From contig NZ_CP048795.1 of NCBI RefSeq assembly GCF_011006175.1, forward strand, positions 1,232,491-1,296,490: 64,000 bases of DNA. The letters run 5' to 3'. The notes beneath the pieces are model-generated. The model did not search any database. It was not told where the DNA came from and saw only the letters and a program-made list of their open reading frames with translations. Each line of letters opens with the position of its first letter. Position 1 is the first letter of the stretch. Shown one piece after another: positions 35,538-43,823 of the stretch. The position numbers were made by a program, and so were the translations under genes. The DNA is from Hydrogenobacter sp. T-8. Its GTDB lineage: Bacteria > Aquificota > Aquificia > Aquificales > Aquificaceae.

Positions 35538-36305
35538 ATGGAAAAAGAAAAAATACACTCTGTGAACGATGATGAAGTGGATCTGTATCAACTTATATCT
35601 ATCATATGGCGAAGGAGAAATATTGCGGTTATGACCTTTCTTGTGTCTACCATTTTGGGCACTACAATAGCCTTTCTTTTACCTAATATCTATCAAGCAA
35701 GAGCTACTATACACTTGAATGTTGATTTATGGAAATATTATTTAGAGGAAGTAATTTCAAGCATCTCTCAAAATGAAAAGTTGTCTGTAATAGTACAATC
35801 TGATACTAAAAGTTCTAAAACTCAGGAACTAACACAATTTTTAGTATCCGCACTAAATGGATATGAATCTAGATTGAGAATTGCAAGAGAGCTGAAGGAA
35901 AAATATGGATTAGACTTAAATCTAAGTGATAGAAAAGATTTGGATAGAATTTATACTGTTCGCTTGGACAAAAATGGGGTGAACATAGTGTTAATCTCTG
36001 AAATGAAGGATAGAAAAATTGCTGAAGCCACAATAAAACTACTTATTGAGGAGCTTGATAGGAAGGCTAAGGAGTTTATATACGCATACTGTAGAAATGC
36101 TTATAAGGTGTGTGAAGAACACTATAGTATAGTTTTTGTAGAAGAGCCCTTTTCCTTTGATAAACCGGTAAAACCAAAGAGGGGTCTCATTATATCTGCA
36201 TCAGCAATTTCTGGTCTTCTGCTTGGAATATTTTTAGCCTTCCTTTGGGAAGGATTGGCTCGGAGAAGGGATGAACTTAAAGCTAAGTCTAATCTTTCGA
36301 TGTAG
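35538..36305 (+). CDS. Chain-length determinant protein (Wzz family)
   Basis: A 255-residue protein with two membrane helices, at about 30-50 and 220-240, flanking a periplasmic helical domain; the second is preceded by the Wzz signature [17 protein letters not shown]. It regulates the length of polymer made by a Wzy polymerase. AAGGAGG at 35525-35531 serves ATG 35538, one base after the GT2 stop. No C-terminal tyrosine-kinase domain. Converges with the WecA-like gene, overlapping by 17 bp. Confidence 0.88.
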   Translation: MEKEKIHSVNDDEVDLYQLISIIWRRRNIAVMTFLVSTILGTTIAFLLPNIYQARATIHLNVDLWKYYLEEVISSISQNEKLSVIVQSDTKSSKTQELTQFLVSALNGYESRLRIARELKEKYGLDLNLSDRKDLDRIYTVRLDKNGVNIVLISEMKDRKIAEATIKLLIEELDRKAKEFIYAYCRNAYKVCEEHYSIVFVEEPFSFDKPVKPKRGLIISASAISGLLLGIFLAFLWEGLARRRDELKAKSNLSM

Positions 36306-37386
36306 CCCATTGTGGCATCTTTTTACGAAGCAGTCTAAAGTATAAAAACACATAAAAAGAAGCATATAAGACAAAGCATAGGGCAAGCATAGGGCTTGAA
36401 GAGTGAAAGACAATTGCAGGAATTAGTGCAATTAGGTTGATAATCCACATAAATGTAGATGTGAGAGGGTTTCTGAATGGATGTTTTTTTGCTTTGAAAA
36501 ACTTTTTTGTGTATATTTTGTAGACAAGCATGTGTAAGTGAAGACCGTCTGGTATCATGGGAGATAGCTTTCTCAAAATGGTTTTTCTATATACAGAAAA
36601 AAGCGTCTCCACTACTGGATAGCTATTAACCATAAGGGCAAACCATGGCGATACTTGTGGATTTCTCTCTACAAGCAAGATAGAAAGAGCACCAACGAGA
36701 AAACCAATTATATAGGCACCACCGTCTCCTAAGAATATAAGACCATAAGGATAGTTAAGCACAAAGAAGCCTATTATGGCAGAAACTATAAGGAGAGAAA
36801 CATACAGGAGAGTTAGGTCATTGTGTTTGTAAGCTACGTAAGCTATGGCTAAAAGGTTTAGCACTGCGGTCATGCTGGCAAGCCCATTAAAGCCGTCTAT
36901 TATGTTGTAGGCATTTACAAGACCTGCAAGGGCTATGGCGGTAAAGAGCAAAGAGAATACCTGCAGGGTAAAAAGATAGTCCACGTAAGGAATATCTACC
37001 TTTGAGACAGAAGAGCCAGTAAGGAATACAAAGGAAAGACCAGAGAGGAAAATTATGGCAAGTCTTTTTTTGGGGCTTAGGCTTTTGGTGAGGTCCTCTA
37101 TTATGCCTGCAAGAAGGGCAGGCAGGGAGCTAAGGATTAAGAGGGCAAAAAGAGGAAAGAGGCTTTTATCTTTGAAAAATACAAGCGGTAGTGCAAGGCA
37201 TAGGGATAGGAATATGGCAAGTCCACCAAGTCTTGGCGTGGGTTTTTGATGGAAGGTTTGGGGTCCTATGTGCAAGTGGTCGGTTATAAAAGTCCTTATC
37301 TTGTTAGAGAGCAAGACTATGCCAAGGTTAATGAAAAGCGAAACTAAGAAGGCAAAAACTAAGATTAATAGTTTTGACTCTTGCAC
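36289..37386 (-). CDS. WecA/MraY-family polyprenyl-phosphate sugar-1-phosphate transferase
   Basis: A 365-residue polytopic protein. Family motifs: PTPRLGG near 49-55, [15 protein letters not shown] near 159-173 (catalytic Asp region) and [11 protein letters not shown] near 219-229. It loads a sugar-1-phosphate (GlcNAc-1-P for WecA) on undecaprenyl phosphate, the first step of O-antigen-type synthesis. Base composition is closer to the rest of the window than to the AT-rich genes it faces, so it may be the ancestral initiating enzyme for the island. MraY is less likely: the length and motif [10 protein letters not shown] fit WecA/TagO. Confidence 0.87.
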   Translation of the reverse strand: MQESKLLILVFAFLVSLFINLGIVLLSNKIRTFITDHLHIGPQTFHQKPTPRLGGLAIFLSLCLALPLVFFKDKSLFPLFALLILSSLPALLAGIIEDLTKSLSPKKRLAIIFLSGLSFVFLTGSSVSKVDIPYVDYLFTLQVFSLLFTAIALAGLVNAYNIIDGFNGLASMTAVLNLLAIAYVAYKHNDLTLLYVSLLIVSAIIGFFVLNYPYGLIFLGDGGAYIIGFLVGALSILLVERNPQVSPWFALMVNSYPVVETLFSVYRKTILRKLSPMIPDGLHLHMLVYKIYTKKFFKAKKHPFRNPLTSTFMWIINLIALIPAIVFHSSSPMLALCFVLYASFYVFLYFRLLRKKMPQWATSKD

Positions 37387-37399
37387 ATCAATCCCTCCC

Positions 37400-38428
37400 T
37401 CATACTTTCAACACCACCTTTCCAAAATGCCTTGATTCTTCTAAATACCTGTGAGCCTCCTGAGCCTCTTCCAGTGGAAAGACCTTGTCCACAACAGGCT
37501 TTAAAAGACCTCTTTCAAAAAGCTCCGTTATCTTAAAGAGGTCTGCCCTTGGACCCATATAAACGCCAAGTAGCTCTATTTCACGCACAAAGATATATCT
37601 TATGTCTATCTGTGTCTGTGAGCCTGTGGTAGTGCCAAAAAAGACCAACTTTCCACCTCTTTTTAGACACTCCACGCTTTTCCAAAAGGTTTGCGTTCCC
37701 ACATGGTCTACCACTATGTCTACTCCTTCCTTAAAAAGCTCTCTGACCCTTTTGACCACATCCTCTTGGTAGTGGTTTATGACCATATCCGCACCAAGCT
37801 CAAGGCATCTTTTGGCTTTCTCCTCTGAGCCTGCGGTGGCTATAACAAAAGCTCCAAAGAGTTTTGCAAGCTGGATGCCTGCCACTCCCACACCAGAGGA
37901 GCCTCCCCATATGAGCACTCTGTGGTAAGGCTTTATGTGGGCTTTGTTAACCAGAGCGTTCCACACAGTCAAAAAGGTAAGAGGATAGCTACTTGCCTCT
38001 TCAAAGCTGAGGTTCTTTGGCTTTTTTATCACATTCCTTGCTGGGACGCTTATATACTGGGCGTAGCCTCCCTTTGACCTAAGACCTATAATGTCGTAAT
38101 GCCTGCAGTGATTGTCCTGACCTGACTGACACTCATAACACACACCACAGGAAAGCCCCGGCGCCACCACCACCTCATCACCCTCTTTTATGTCCCTTAC
38201 AAGACTTCCCACCTTTTCCACCACCCCGCTTATGTCTGAGCCAAGTATGTGAGGGAGCTCTGGCTTTATGGCAAGTGCTCCAGTTCTTACCCATATGTCA
38301 AGGTGGTTTAGGGCTACCGCCTTAACCCTTATGAGAACCTCGTCCTCTTTTATCTGAGGCTTGGGAAAGTCCTCCACAAGCCTTAGGTTCTCCACTCCAC
38401 CAAAGTTTTCAAGAATAACCGCTCTCAT
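37400..38428 (-). CDS. Zinc-containing MDR alcohol dehydrogenase-like / quinone oxidoreductase
   Basis: A 342-residue medium-chain dehydrogenase. The structural-zinc lobe is intact (CGVCYECQSGQDNHC at about 95-109), and the NAD(P) motif GGSSGVGVAGIQLAKLFGA is near 175. However, the catalytic-zinc positions of alcohol dehydrogenases read NHLDI and GSDISG instead of CH and GHE, so the catalytic zinc is probably missing. It may reduce enones or quinones; the substrate is unknown. TATAAT on the minus strand at 38438-38443 lies nine bases before the start. Divergent from hisD. Confidence 0.82.
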   Translation of the reverse strand: MRAVILENFGGVENLRLVEDFPKPQIKEDEVLIRVKAVALNHLDIWVRTGALAIKPELPHILGSDISGVVEKVGSLVRDIKEGDEVVVAPGLSCGVCYECQSGQDNHCRHYDIIGLRSKGGYAQYISVPARNVIKKPKNLSFEEASSYPLTFLTVWNALVNKAHIKPYHRVLIWGGSSGVGVAGIQLAKLFGAFVIATAGSEEKAKRCLELGADMVINHYQEDVVKRVRELFKEGVDIVVDHVGTQTFWKSVECLKRGGKLVFFGTTTGSQTQIDIRYIFVREIELLGVYMGPRADLFKITELFERGLLKPVVDKVFPLEEAQEAHRYLEESRHFGKVVLKV

Positions 38429-38445
38429 GTTATGCTTATTATACT

Positions 38446-39726
38446 ATGCGTATAGAGGATTTGAGAAACTCCGCTTGGAGGTTTAACGAGAGGCTAAACT
38501 TTGTAAAAAACAGAGGGCAGGTGCTTACAGAGGAATACGAGCATGTGGTAAAGGAGATAATCCAAAGAGTCCAAAAAGAGGGTGATAAGGCTATCATAGA
38601 ATACACAAAGAGGTTTGATGGTCTTGAGCTCACTTCTGAGACTATGGAAGTCCCTTACGAGGAGCTTGAGAGGGCTTATAACGAGATAGAGGAAGATGTA
38701 AGGTCCGCCCTTGAGGTAGCCCATGAGAGGATAAGGAGGTTTCACGAAAGGCAGTTGGAGAGGAGCTTTTTCACAGAAGAGGAGGGTATTGTCCTTGGCA
38801 ATAGGGTCTTACCCCTTGAGAGGGTGGGTATATATGTGCCTGGTGGGAAGGCGGCATATCCCTCTACGGTGTTAATGAACGCAGTGCCTGCGGTGGTGGC
38901 GGGTGTGGAAGAGGTTATTATGGTTTCTCCAAAGCCTAACCCCTATACCCTTGCCTCCGCCTTTATAGCAGGTGTAAGCAGGGTATACCAGATTGGTGGT
39001 GCTCAAGCTGTCGCAGGGCTTGCCTTTGGAACGGAAACCCTCCCCAAGGTAGATAAGATAGTAGGTCCTGGAAACATATTCGTAGCCCTTGCCAAAAAGC
39101 TCCTTTACGGCGTGGTGGACATAGACATGATAGCGGGACCCTCTGAGATACTCATAATAGCGGACGGTAGTGTAGACCCCAAGTGGACTGCCTCTGACCT
39201 TCTCTCTCAGGCGGAGCACGACGAGCTGGCGGGAGCTTTTATGATAACCACCGACGAAGAATACGCAAGGGAGGTCTCCCAATGGGTGGAAAAGCTCCTT
39301 GAGGACTTTCCAAGAAGGGAGATAGCCCAGAAGTCCATAGAGAGGTTTGGAACCATATTCCTTGTGGAAGACCTATACAAAGCCTGTGAGGTAGCAAACT
39401 ACATAGCACCAGAGCATCTTGAAGTGCTTACAGAAGAGCCTTTTGCTCTGCTCCCTTACATAAAGCATGCGGGTGCGGTTTTTCTTGGCAAGTATGCAAC
39501 AGAGCCTCTGGGAGATTATGTGCTTGGACCAAACCACACCCTACCCACAGGAGGGACTGCGAGGTTCTTCTCACCTCTTGGAGTCTATCACTTTCTAAAG
39601 AAAAGCTCTGTGATATACCTTTCTAAGGAGGGTTTTGAAAGGGTGGCGGACTATGCGGAAAGCATAGCAAAGGCGGAAGGGCTCTTTGCCCACTACTATG
39701 CGGTTAGAGTAAGGAGGGAGCCATGA
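38446..39726 (+). CDS. hisD: Histidinol dehydrogenase
   Basis: A 426-residue enzyme oxidising histidinol to histidine in two NAD-dependent steps. Seen are the VGIYVPGGKAAYPSTVLMNA block near 127-146, the GPGN segment, the DLLSQAEHDELA zinc/catalytic region and the EHLEVLTEEPF catalytic Glu-His. It starts 17 bp from the divergent MDR gene and overlaps the next gene as ATGA. Other his genes are not adjacent (hisB is at 61942-62520), so the pathway is dispersed. Confidence 0.96.
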   Translation: MRIEDLRNSAWRFNERLNFVKNRGQVLTEEYEHVVKEIIQRVQKEGDKAIIEYTKRFDGLELTSETMEVPYEELERAYNEIEEDVRSALEVAHERIRRFHERQLERSFFTEEEGIVLGNRVLPLERVGIYVPGGKAAYPSTVLMNAVPAVVAGVEEVIMVSPKPNPYTLASAFIAGVSRVYQIGGAQAVAGLAFGTETLPKVDKIVGPGNIFVALAKKLLYGVVDIDMIAGPSEILIIADGSVDPKWTASDLLSQAEHDELAGAFMITTDEEYAREVSQWVEKLLEDFPRREIAQKSIERFGTIFLVEDLYKACEVANYIAPEHLEVLTEEPFALLPYIKHAGAVFLGKYATEPLGDYVLGPNHTLPTGGTARFFSPLGVYHFLKKSSVIYLSKEGFERVADYAESIAKAEGLFAHYYAVRVRREP

Positions 39727-40268
39727 AAAGACTGCTTTTGCTTTCCTTGCTTTTATCCTCCTGTGCTACCTTTGTCTGTCCTGAGGGAGAGGAGGTCAAA
39801 AGGACCTACTCGGAGTATAAATCCCCCAACTCCTATACCGCAGACCTTTCCCTTAGGTATGGTCTTTTGAGAATTCCCATAAGGGTCCAAAAGTCTGAGG
39901 GTAAGTTCCTCATAAGCGGTGAGGGTAGGACTGGAGAGATTTCTCTTAACAACCTGTGCGTAGCGGGTGCTTGTATAGACCTCCCTGTAAGTCCAGATGG
40001 TGTGATATTTGGCACGGTGCTAAGAGGCGATGAGAAGATGGCTTGTTCCTATTCTGGAGTTTCCTTTGAAAGGGATGATGGAGTGTTTAAGTCAAGGTAT
40101 GTTTTCAAGGATGGAAGGCTTGCCTTGGCAGAGTTTTATGACACTAAAAGGGATAGGAAACTTACCCTTAACTACCTTGAGTGGTCAAAGGAAGGCTTTG
40201 CCAGAGCCATAAGGGTTCAGACAGAAGGTATAACCCTTACCCTCACTGTGGATAGCTTAAAATTTTAG
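39723..40268 (+). CDS. Outer-membrane-type lipoprotein, function unknown
   Basis: A 181-residue lipoprotein: [14 protein letters not shown] gives a lipobox with Cys14. The mature part is beta-rich ([23 protein letters not shown], then [12 protein letters not shown]), which brings to mind LolB or DUF4292-type lipoprotein carriers, but this similarity is only by eye. Two further cysteines (around 79 and 84) may form a disulfide. Overlaps hisD by 4 bp and is followed two bases later by lgt, the enzyme that would lipidate it. Confidence 0.75.
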   Translation: MKRLLLLSLLLSSCATFVCPEGEEVKRTYSEYKSPNSYTADLSLRYGLLRIPIRVQKSEGKFLISGEGRTGEISLNNLCVAGACIDLPVSPDGVIFGTVLRGDEKMACSYSGVSFERDDGVFKSRYVFKDGRLALAEFYDTKRDRKLTLNYLEWSKEGFARAIRVQTEGITLTLTVDSLKF

Positions 40269-40270
40269 CC

Positions 40271-41083
40271 ATGTATCCCGTGCTTATAGAGATTTTTGGA
40301 ATTAAGATATACACCTACGGCGTGCTTGTAGCCCTTGGTGCCCTTATTGCTTACTGGCTGGTGCTTAGGTTTGCAAAGAAGGAAGGCATAAACCCAAACC
40401 ATGTGGAAAACACCCTTTTGCTTGCCCTCCTGCTTGGCATCCTTGGTGGAAGGCTCTCCTATGTGATAGAACATCCCGAGCATGTCCAAAGCCTTACGGA
40501 TATTCTTTCCATATGGAACGGTGGTATGGACTTCTTTGGTGGTCTTGCAGGCGGAGTGGTAGGTGCGATCATTGGCATAATAAAATATCGCCTGCCCTTT
40601 TGGAAAACCGCAGACATGGCAGTGGTTGCCCTTAGCATAGCCCACGCTATTGGAAGGCTCGGATGCACTTCTGCGGGGTGCTGTTATGGAAAGCCCTTTC
40701 CCGTTGATGGCTCTGTGCTTCCGGGTATACACTTTTCAGACAAGTTTCCCTTCTTTTATGTGGTCTTCCCTCCCGGTGCGGTAGCACCCCCCTATATGCC
40801 TCTCTATCCCACTCAGCTTATGGAGTTTATGGGTTTAATGGCTATCTTCTTAGTTCTTCTCTTCGCCTATAGGAGAAAGCCCTTTGACGGCTTTGTCTTT
40901 TCCCTTTATATGCTTCTGTATGGCGTCCTTAGGTTTTTCCTTGAGTTTTTCAGGGGTGTGACGCCTCCCATAAGTGGCATAGGTCTCACGTGGAATCAGG
41001 TAGTTGCCTTGCTTATGATAGCCACCTCTATAGCTTTAGCCCTTTGGCTCTATAGGGAGGCAAGGCATGAAAAAGTGGCTTAA
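40271..41083 (+). CDS. lgt: Prolipoprotein diacylglyceryl transferase
   Basis: A 270-residue inner-membrane enzyme with about seven helices. The Lgt signature is [16 protein letters not shown] near 129-144; upstream [13 protein letters not shown] and [14 protein letters not shown] are also typical. It transfers diacylglycerol from phosphatidylglycerol to lipobox cysteines. No Shine-Dalgarno; a TAAAAT at 40258-40263 lies seven bases before ATG 40271, within the preceding gene. Its end overlaps sppA by 17 bp. Confidence 0.94.
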   Translation: MYPVLIEIFGIKIYTYGVLVALGALIAYWLVLRFAKKEGINPNHVENTLLLALLLGILGGRLSYVIEHPEHVQSLTDILSIWNGGMDFFGGLAGGVVGAIIGIIKYRLPFWKTADMAVVALSIAHAIGRLGCTSAGCCYGKPFPVDGSVLPGIHFSDKFPFFYVVFPPGAVAPPYMPLYPTQLMEFMGLMAIFLVLLFAYRRKPFDGFVFSLYMLLYGVLRFFLEFFRGVTPPISGIGLTWNQVVALLMIATSIALALWLYREARHEKVA

Positions 41084-41912
41084 AAGGCTTTTGCTTTTTG
41101 GCATAATAGTTATGGTGCTTGGCTTTTTGGGGTCACTTCTTTCAAGGCTTCCAGTAGGCGACAGGGTAGCGGTCATAAAGGTAAAGGGTGCCATAATTGA
41201 ACCAGATAGAATAGTTTCAAAGATACAAAAGGCAAAAGAGGACAAAAGCGTCAAAGCCCTCGTTCTCAGGGTAGACAGCCCCGGCGGTTCGGTGGGAGCC
41301 TCTCAGGAAATATACAGAGCCCTTGAGGACTTTAAAAGCTCTGGAAAACCCCTTGTGGTCTCCATGGGAAATGTGTCCGCCTCTGGAGGCTACTATATCT
41401 CCGCACCCGCAGACCTTATATTTGCCAACCCAGGGACCATAACAGGAAGTATAGGCGTGATAGTCCAACACACGGAGCTAAAGGACCTACTTGAAAAACT
41501 CGGCATAAGGACAACCGCCATAAAGACGGGAAAGTTTAAAGACACCTTGTCTCCCTTTAGAGACCTCACGCCAGAGGAGAAGGAATACCTCCAAAAGACC
41601 ATAGAGGACGCTTACGAGCAGTTTCTCCAAGCCATATTGAAATACCGTTCAAAGAAGATAAGCGAGCAAAAACTTAGAGAAATAGCGGACGGAAGGGTTT
41701 TCACGGGCAGGGTAGCCAAAGAGCTGGGTCTTGTGGATGAGCTTGGAAACCTTCAAGATGCCATAAACAGGGCAAAGCAGATGGCAGGCGTGCCAGAGGC
41801 AAGGGTCTTTTATATGGAAGACAGGAGAGGCTTTATAAGAAAGCTCATGGAAGAGGGCTTTGAAGGTTTTGGAGGAGACTATCCTCTAATGCTTTACTAT
41901 CTTATGAGATAA
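41067..41912 (+). CDS. sppA: Signal peptide peptidase SppA, short form
   Basis: A 281-residue S49 peptidase with an N-terminal membrane anchor (residues ~8-28). The nucleophile is the Ser of SASGGYYIS near residue 109, and the catalytic Lys is probably in [12 protein letters not shown] near 160. It degrades leftover signal peptides at the membrane. The half-length form is normal outside enterobacteria. Neighbouring lgt and the lipoprotein form an envelope-maturation set. Converges with the Memo gene, overlapping by 11 bp. Confidence 0.93.
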   Translation: MKKWLKRLLLFGIIVMVLGFLGSLLSRLPVGDRVAVIKVKGAIIEPDRIVSKIQKAKEDKSVKALVLRVDSPGGSVGASQEIYRALEDFKSSGKPLVVSMGNVSASGGYYISAPADLIFANPGTITGSIGVIVQHTELKDLLEKLGIRTTAIKTGKFKDTLSPFRDLTPEEKEYLQKTIEDAYEQFLQAILKYRSKKISEQKLREIADGRVFTGRVAKELGLVDELGNLQDAINRAKQMAGVPEARVFYMEDRRGFIRKLMEEGFEGFGGDYPLMLYYLMR

Positions 41913-42678
41913 AGGCGTAGCCTCCGTAACCTACAACTCTTGCTGTATCTCCAGAACTATCTGCGGAAGTGCGGTAGTCTACAAGAACAGCCCTTAAGTT
42001 TTTCCTCCTTGCGTAGTCTAAAGCCCCTTCTATACCTCTTTTCCCACAGGCTTCGCATAGTTTACCCTTATCCTCATCTCCCTCCAAAATCCATGTATGA
42101 CAATGACTATCAAGTTTCCTCGCGGTCTGGTCGTCGTAATAGTGGCTAAGGTCAGAGCTTATCACAAAAAGACATTCTCCATCGCAAAAGTGTTCAATCA
42201 AAGCTCTTATATCTTCCGCCTTTACTCTTCCGTAGACCACGGGGATAAGTAGAAATTCTCCTAAGGCAAGCTGAAGAAAAGGGAGCTGGACTTCAAGGGA
42301 GTGTTCCCAGAGATGGGGTTCGTCGTAAAAAAGCTCCTTCTTTTCCTTTGCGTAACTTTCAATACTTTCCCTGTCCACAAATACCTCTCCCAATGGTGTT
42401 TCAAAGGCTTCAAAGCTTCCAAAGGAATAACCTTTAAAGTCAAAAAAGTGGGAGGGACCTATAAGAAGAACTCTCTTTATAGGCTTTCCCCTTACCAAAG
42501 TGTAAACCTTCCCCGCAGTCTTCCCAGAATACTCATATCCCGCATGTGGCACCACAAGCCCTCTCACTTCTCCCCTTAACTCTATGCTTTCTTTCATAAG
42601 TTCCTCTATGTTTTTTCTCAACCTGTTTGGTTCTGAAGGATAAAAATAACCTGCAACCGCTGGTTTTCTTACCTTCAT
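41902..42678 (-). CDS. amrB: MEMO1-family protein (AmmeMemoRadiSam system protein B)
   Basis: A 258-residue protein with the Memo start RKPAVAGYFYPSEP and the conserved VVPHAGYEYSGKTA near 53-66, HSLEVQLPFLQ near 128, and SSDLSHYYDD near 180; these His and Cys residues line a metal site related to LigB dioxygenases. ATG 42678 is chosen over a longer in-frame start because the family begins at this point and 18 bp separate it from the divergent radical SAM gene. The biological reaction is unknown. Confidence 0.88.
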   Translation of the reverse strand: MKVRKPAVAGYFYPSEPNRLRKNIEELMKESIELRGEVRGLVVPHAGYEYSGKTAGKVYTLVRGKPIKRVLLIGPSHFFDFKGYSFGSFEAFETPLGEVFVDRESIESYAKEKKELFYDEPHLWEHSLEVQLPFLQLALGEFLLIPVVYGRVKAEDIRALIEHFCDGECLFVISSDLSHYYDDQTARKLDSHCHTWILEGDEDKGKLCEACGKRGIEGALDYARRKNLRAVLVDYRTSADSSGDTARVVGYGGYAFIS

Positions 42679-42681
42679 AGA

Positions 42682-42693
42682 TTTAAATTTAAA
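42682..42693. promoter_or_regulatory. 12-bp palindrome in the 18-bp gap between memo and amrS
   Basis: TTTAAATTTAAA is a perfect palindrome filling most of the space between the divergent starts at 42678 and 42697. On each strand it supplies a -10-like TTAAAT a few bases from the start codon, so it could act as a symmetric divergent promoter core. Confidence 0.4.
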
Positions 42694-42696
42694 CCT

Positions 42697-43707
42697 GTGA
42701 GGGCTATAGCGTGGCTCAGCGAAAAAAGGAATGGGAAGATACTTTGTAAAGCCTGCTCTCAAAGATGTCTATTAGGTGAGGGAGAATATGGAAAGTGTGG
42801 AGTTAGGGTAAAAGAGGGTGATAATCTCTACCTTACTGTTTACGGTCTTGTATCCGCTATAAACGTAGACCCCATAGAGAAGAAGCCCCTTTACCACTTT
42901 CTACCATCCACGAACAGCCTTTCTATAGGCACGGTAGGTTGTAACTTTTCCTGTCAGTTCTGTCAAAACTGGGAAATCTCCCAGTATCCTAAAACGCATC
43001 ATCATGAAGTTTTTGGCAAGGAGCTAAGTCCAGAAGATATTGTGAGGCTTGCGGAGCTTTACAAAACGCCTTCCATATCTTATACCTATAACGAACCGGT
43101 TATTTTCTTTGAGTTTGCTTACGATGTGATGAAGTTGGCAAAAGAAAGGGGAATAAGAAATATATTCGTTACAAGCGGATACGAAACGGAAGAAGCCATA
43201 GATATAGCCCTTCCTTACCTTGATGCCATGAACGTAGACCTCAAGTCCTTTTCCGATGATTTCTACAGAAATATATGCGGGGCAAGGTTAAAACCAGTCT
43301 TAAGGACCATTGAATACGCCTTTAAAAAGGGTATTTGGATTGAGATAACTACCTTGCTGATACCGGGCTACAACGACACAGATGAAGAGATAAGACAAAT
43401 AGCCAGGTTTATAGCGGGGCTTTCAAAAGATATACCTTGGCATATATCTAGGTTCTTCCCCGCCTATAGGATGCTCCATGTCCCTCCTACGCCAGTAAGC
43501 AGTTTGAAAAAAGCCTATGAGATTGGCAAAGAGGAAGGTCTTAACTTTGTTTATGTGGGAAACTACTGGAACGAAGACCTTGAATCTACCTATTGTCCTA
43601 ACTGTGGTAAAAAGGTAATAGAGAGGTTTGGTTATAGCACAAGGAATCACCTGAGAGAGGGAAGGTGTCCCAATTGCGGATATCAGTTAAAGGGTGTGTG
43701 GCAATAA
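42697..43707 (+). CDS. amrS: AmmeMemoRadiSam-system radical SAM protein
   Basis: A 336-residue radical SAM enzyme. The 4Fe-4S site is CNFSCQFC near 81-88; an N-terminal CKACSQRCLLGEGEYGKCG and a C-terminal CPNCGKK ... CPNCG pair form further metal sites. It starts at GTG 42697, with no Shine-Dalgarno. The family is linked with Memo and AMMECR1 proteins; the first is encoded divergently here and the second is not in the window. Related PflA-like activity has been suggested, but the substrate is unknown. Confidence 0.9.
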   Translation: MRAIAWLSEKRNGKILCKACSQRCLLGEGEYGKCGVRVKEGDNLYLTVYGLVSAINVDPIEKKPLYHFLPSTNSLSIGTVGCNFSCQFCQNWEISQYPKTHHHEVFGKELSPEDIVRLAELYKTPSISYTYNEPVIFFEFAYDVMKLAKERGIRNIFVTSGYETEEAIDIALPYLDAMNVDLKSFSDDFYRNICGARLKPVLRTIEYAFKKGIWIEITTLLIPGYNDTDEEIRQIARFIAGLSKDIPWHISRFFPAYRMLHVPPTPVSSLKKAYEIGKEEGLNFVYVGNYWNEDLESTYCPNCGKKVIERFGYSTRNHLREGRCPNCGYQLKGVWQ

Positions 43708-43708
43708 A

Positions 43709-43782
43709 CGTGTCCGGGGGGACTTGAACCCCCGACCTTGGGTTCCGGAGACCCACGCTCTATCCAGCTGAGCTACGGACAC
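43709..43782 (-). tRNA. tRNA-Arg (anticodon CCG)
   Basis: The minus strand folds to a complete cloverleaf: 7-bp acceptor GTGTCCG/CGGACAC, D arm GCTC...GAGC, anticodon stem TGGGT/ACCCA with loop CTCCGGA giving anticodon CCG, and T arm GGGG-TTCAAGT-CCCC. The discriminator is G and the CCA tail is not encoded. It reads CGG, a rare Arg codon in these AGG/AGA-rich genes. It sits just before murC on the other strand. Confidence 0.95.
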
Positions 43783-43794
43783 TCAAGAGAATAT

Positions 43795-43823
43795 AATATA
43801 CCTATGTTTAGAGAGAGGGTCAA
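43795..43823 (-). promoter_or_regulatory. Promoter of tRNA-Arg(CCG), inside the 5' end of murC
   Basis: On the minus strand TTGACC (43818-43823) and TATATT (43795-43800) are separated by 17 bp. Initiation near 43788 would leave a 5' leader of about six bases before the mature tRNA end at 43782. The -35 element lies inside murC codons, so the two genes share their control region. Confidence 0.75.

Noticed and set aside
42679-42762. Longer Memo start
   Set aside because: The extension crosses the divergent amrS start and does not resemble Memo proteins.
43738-43803. Longer murC start
   Set aside because: It would translate through the tRNA-Arg gene; the family start is at 43804.
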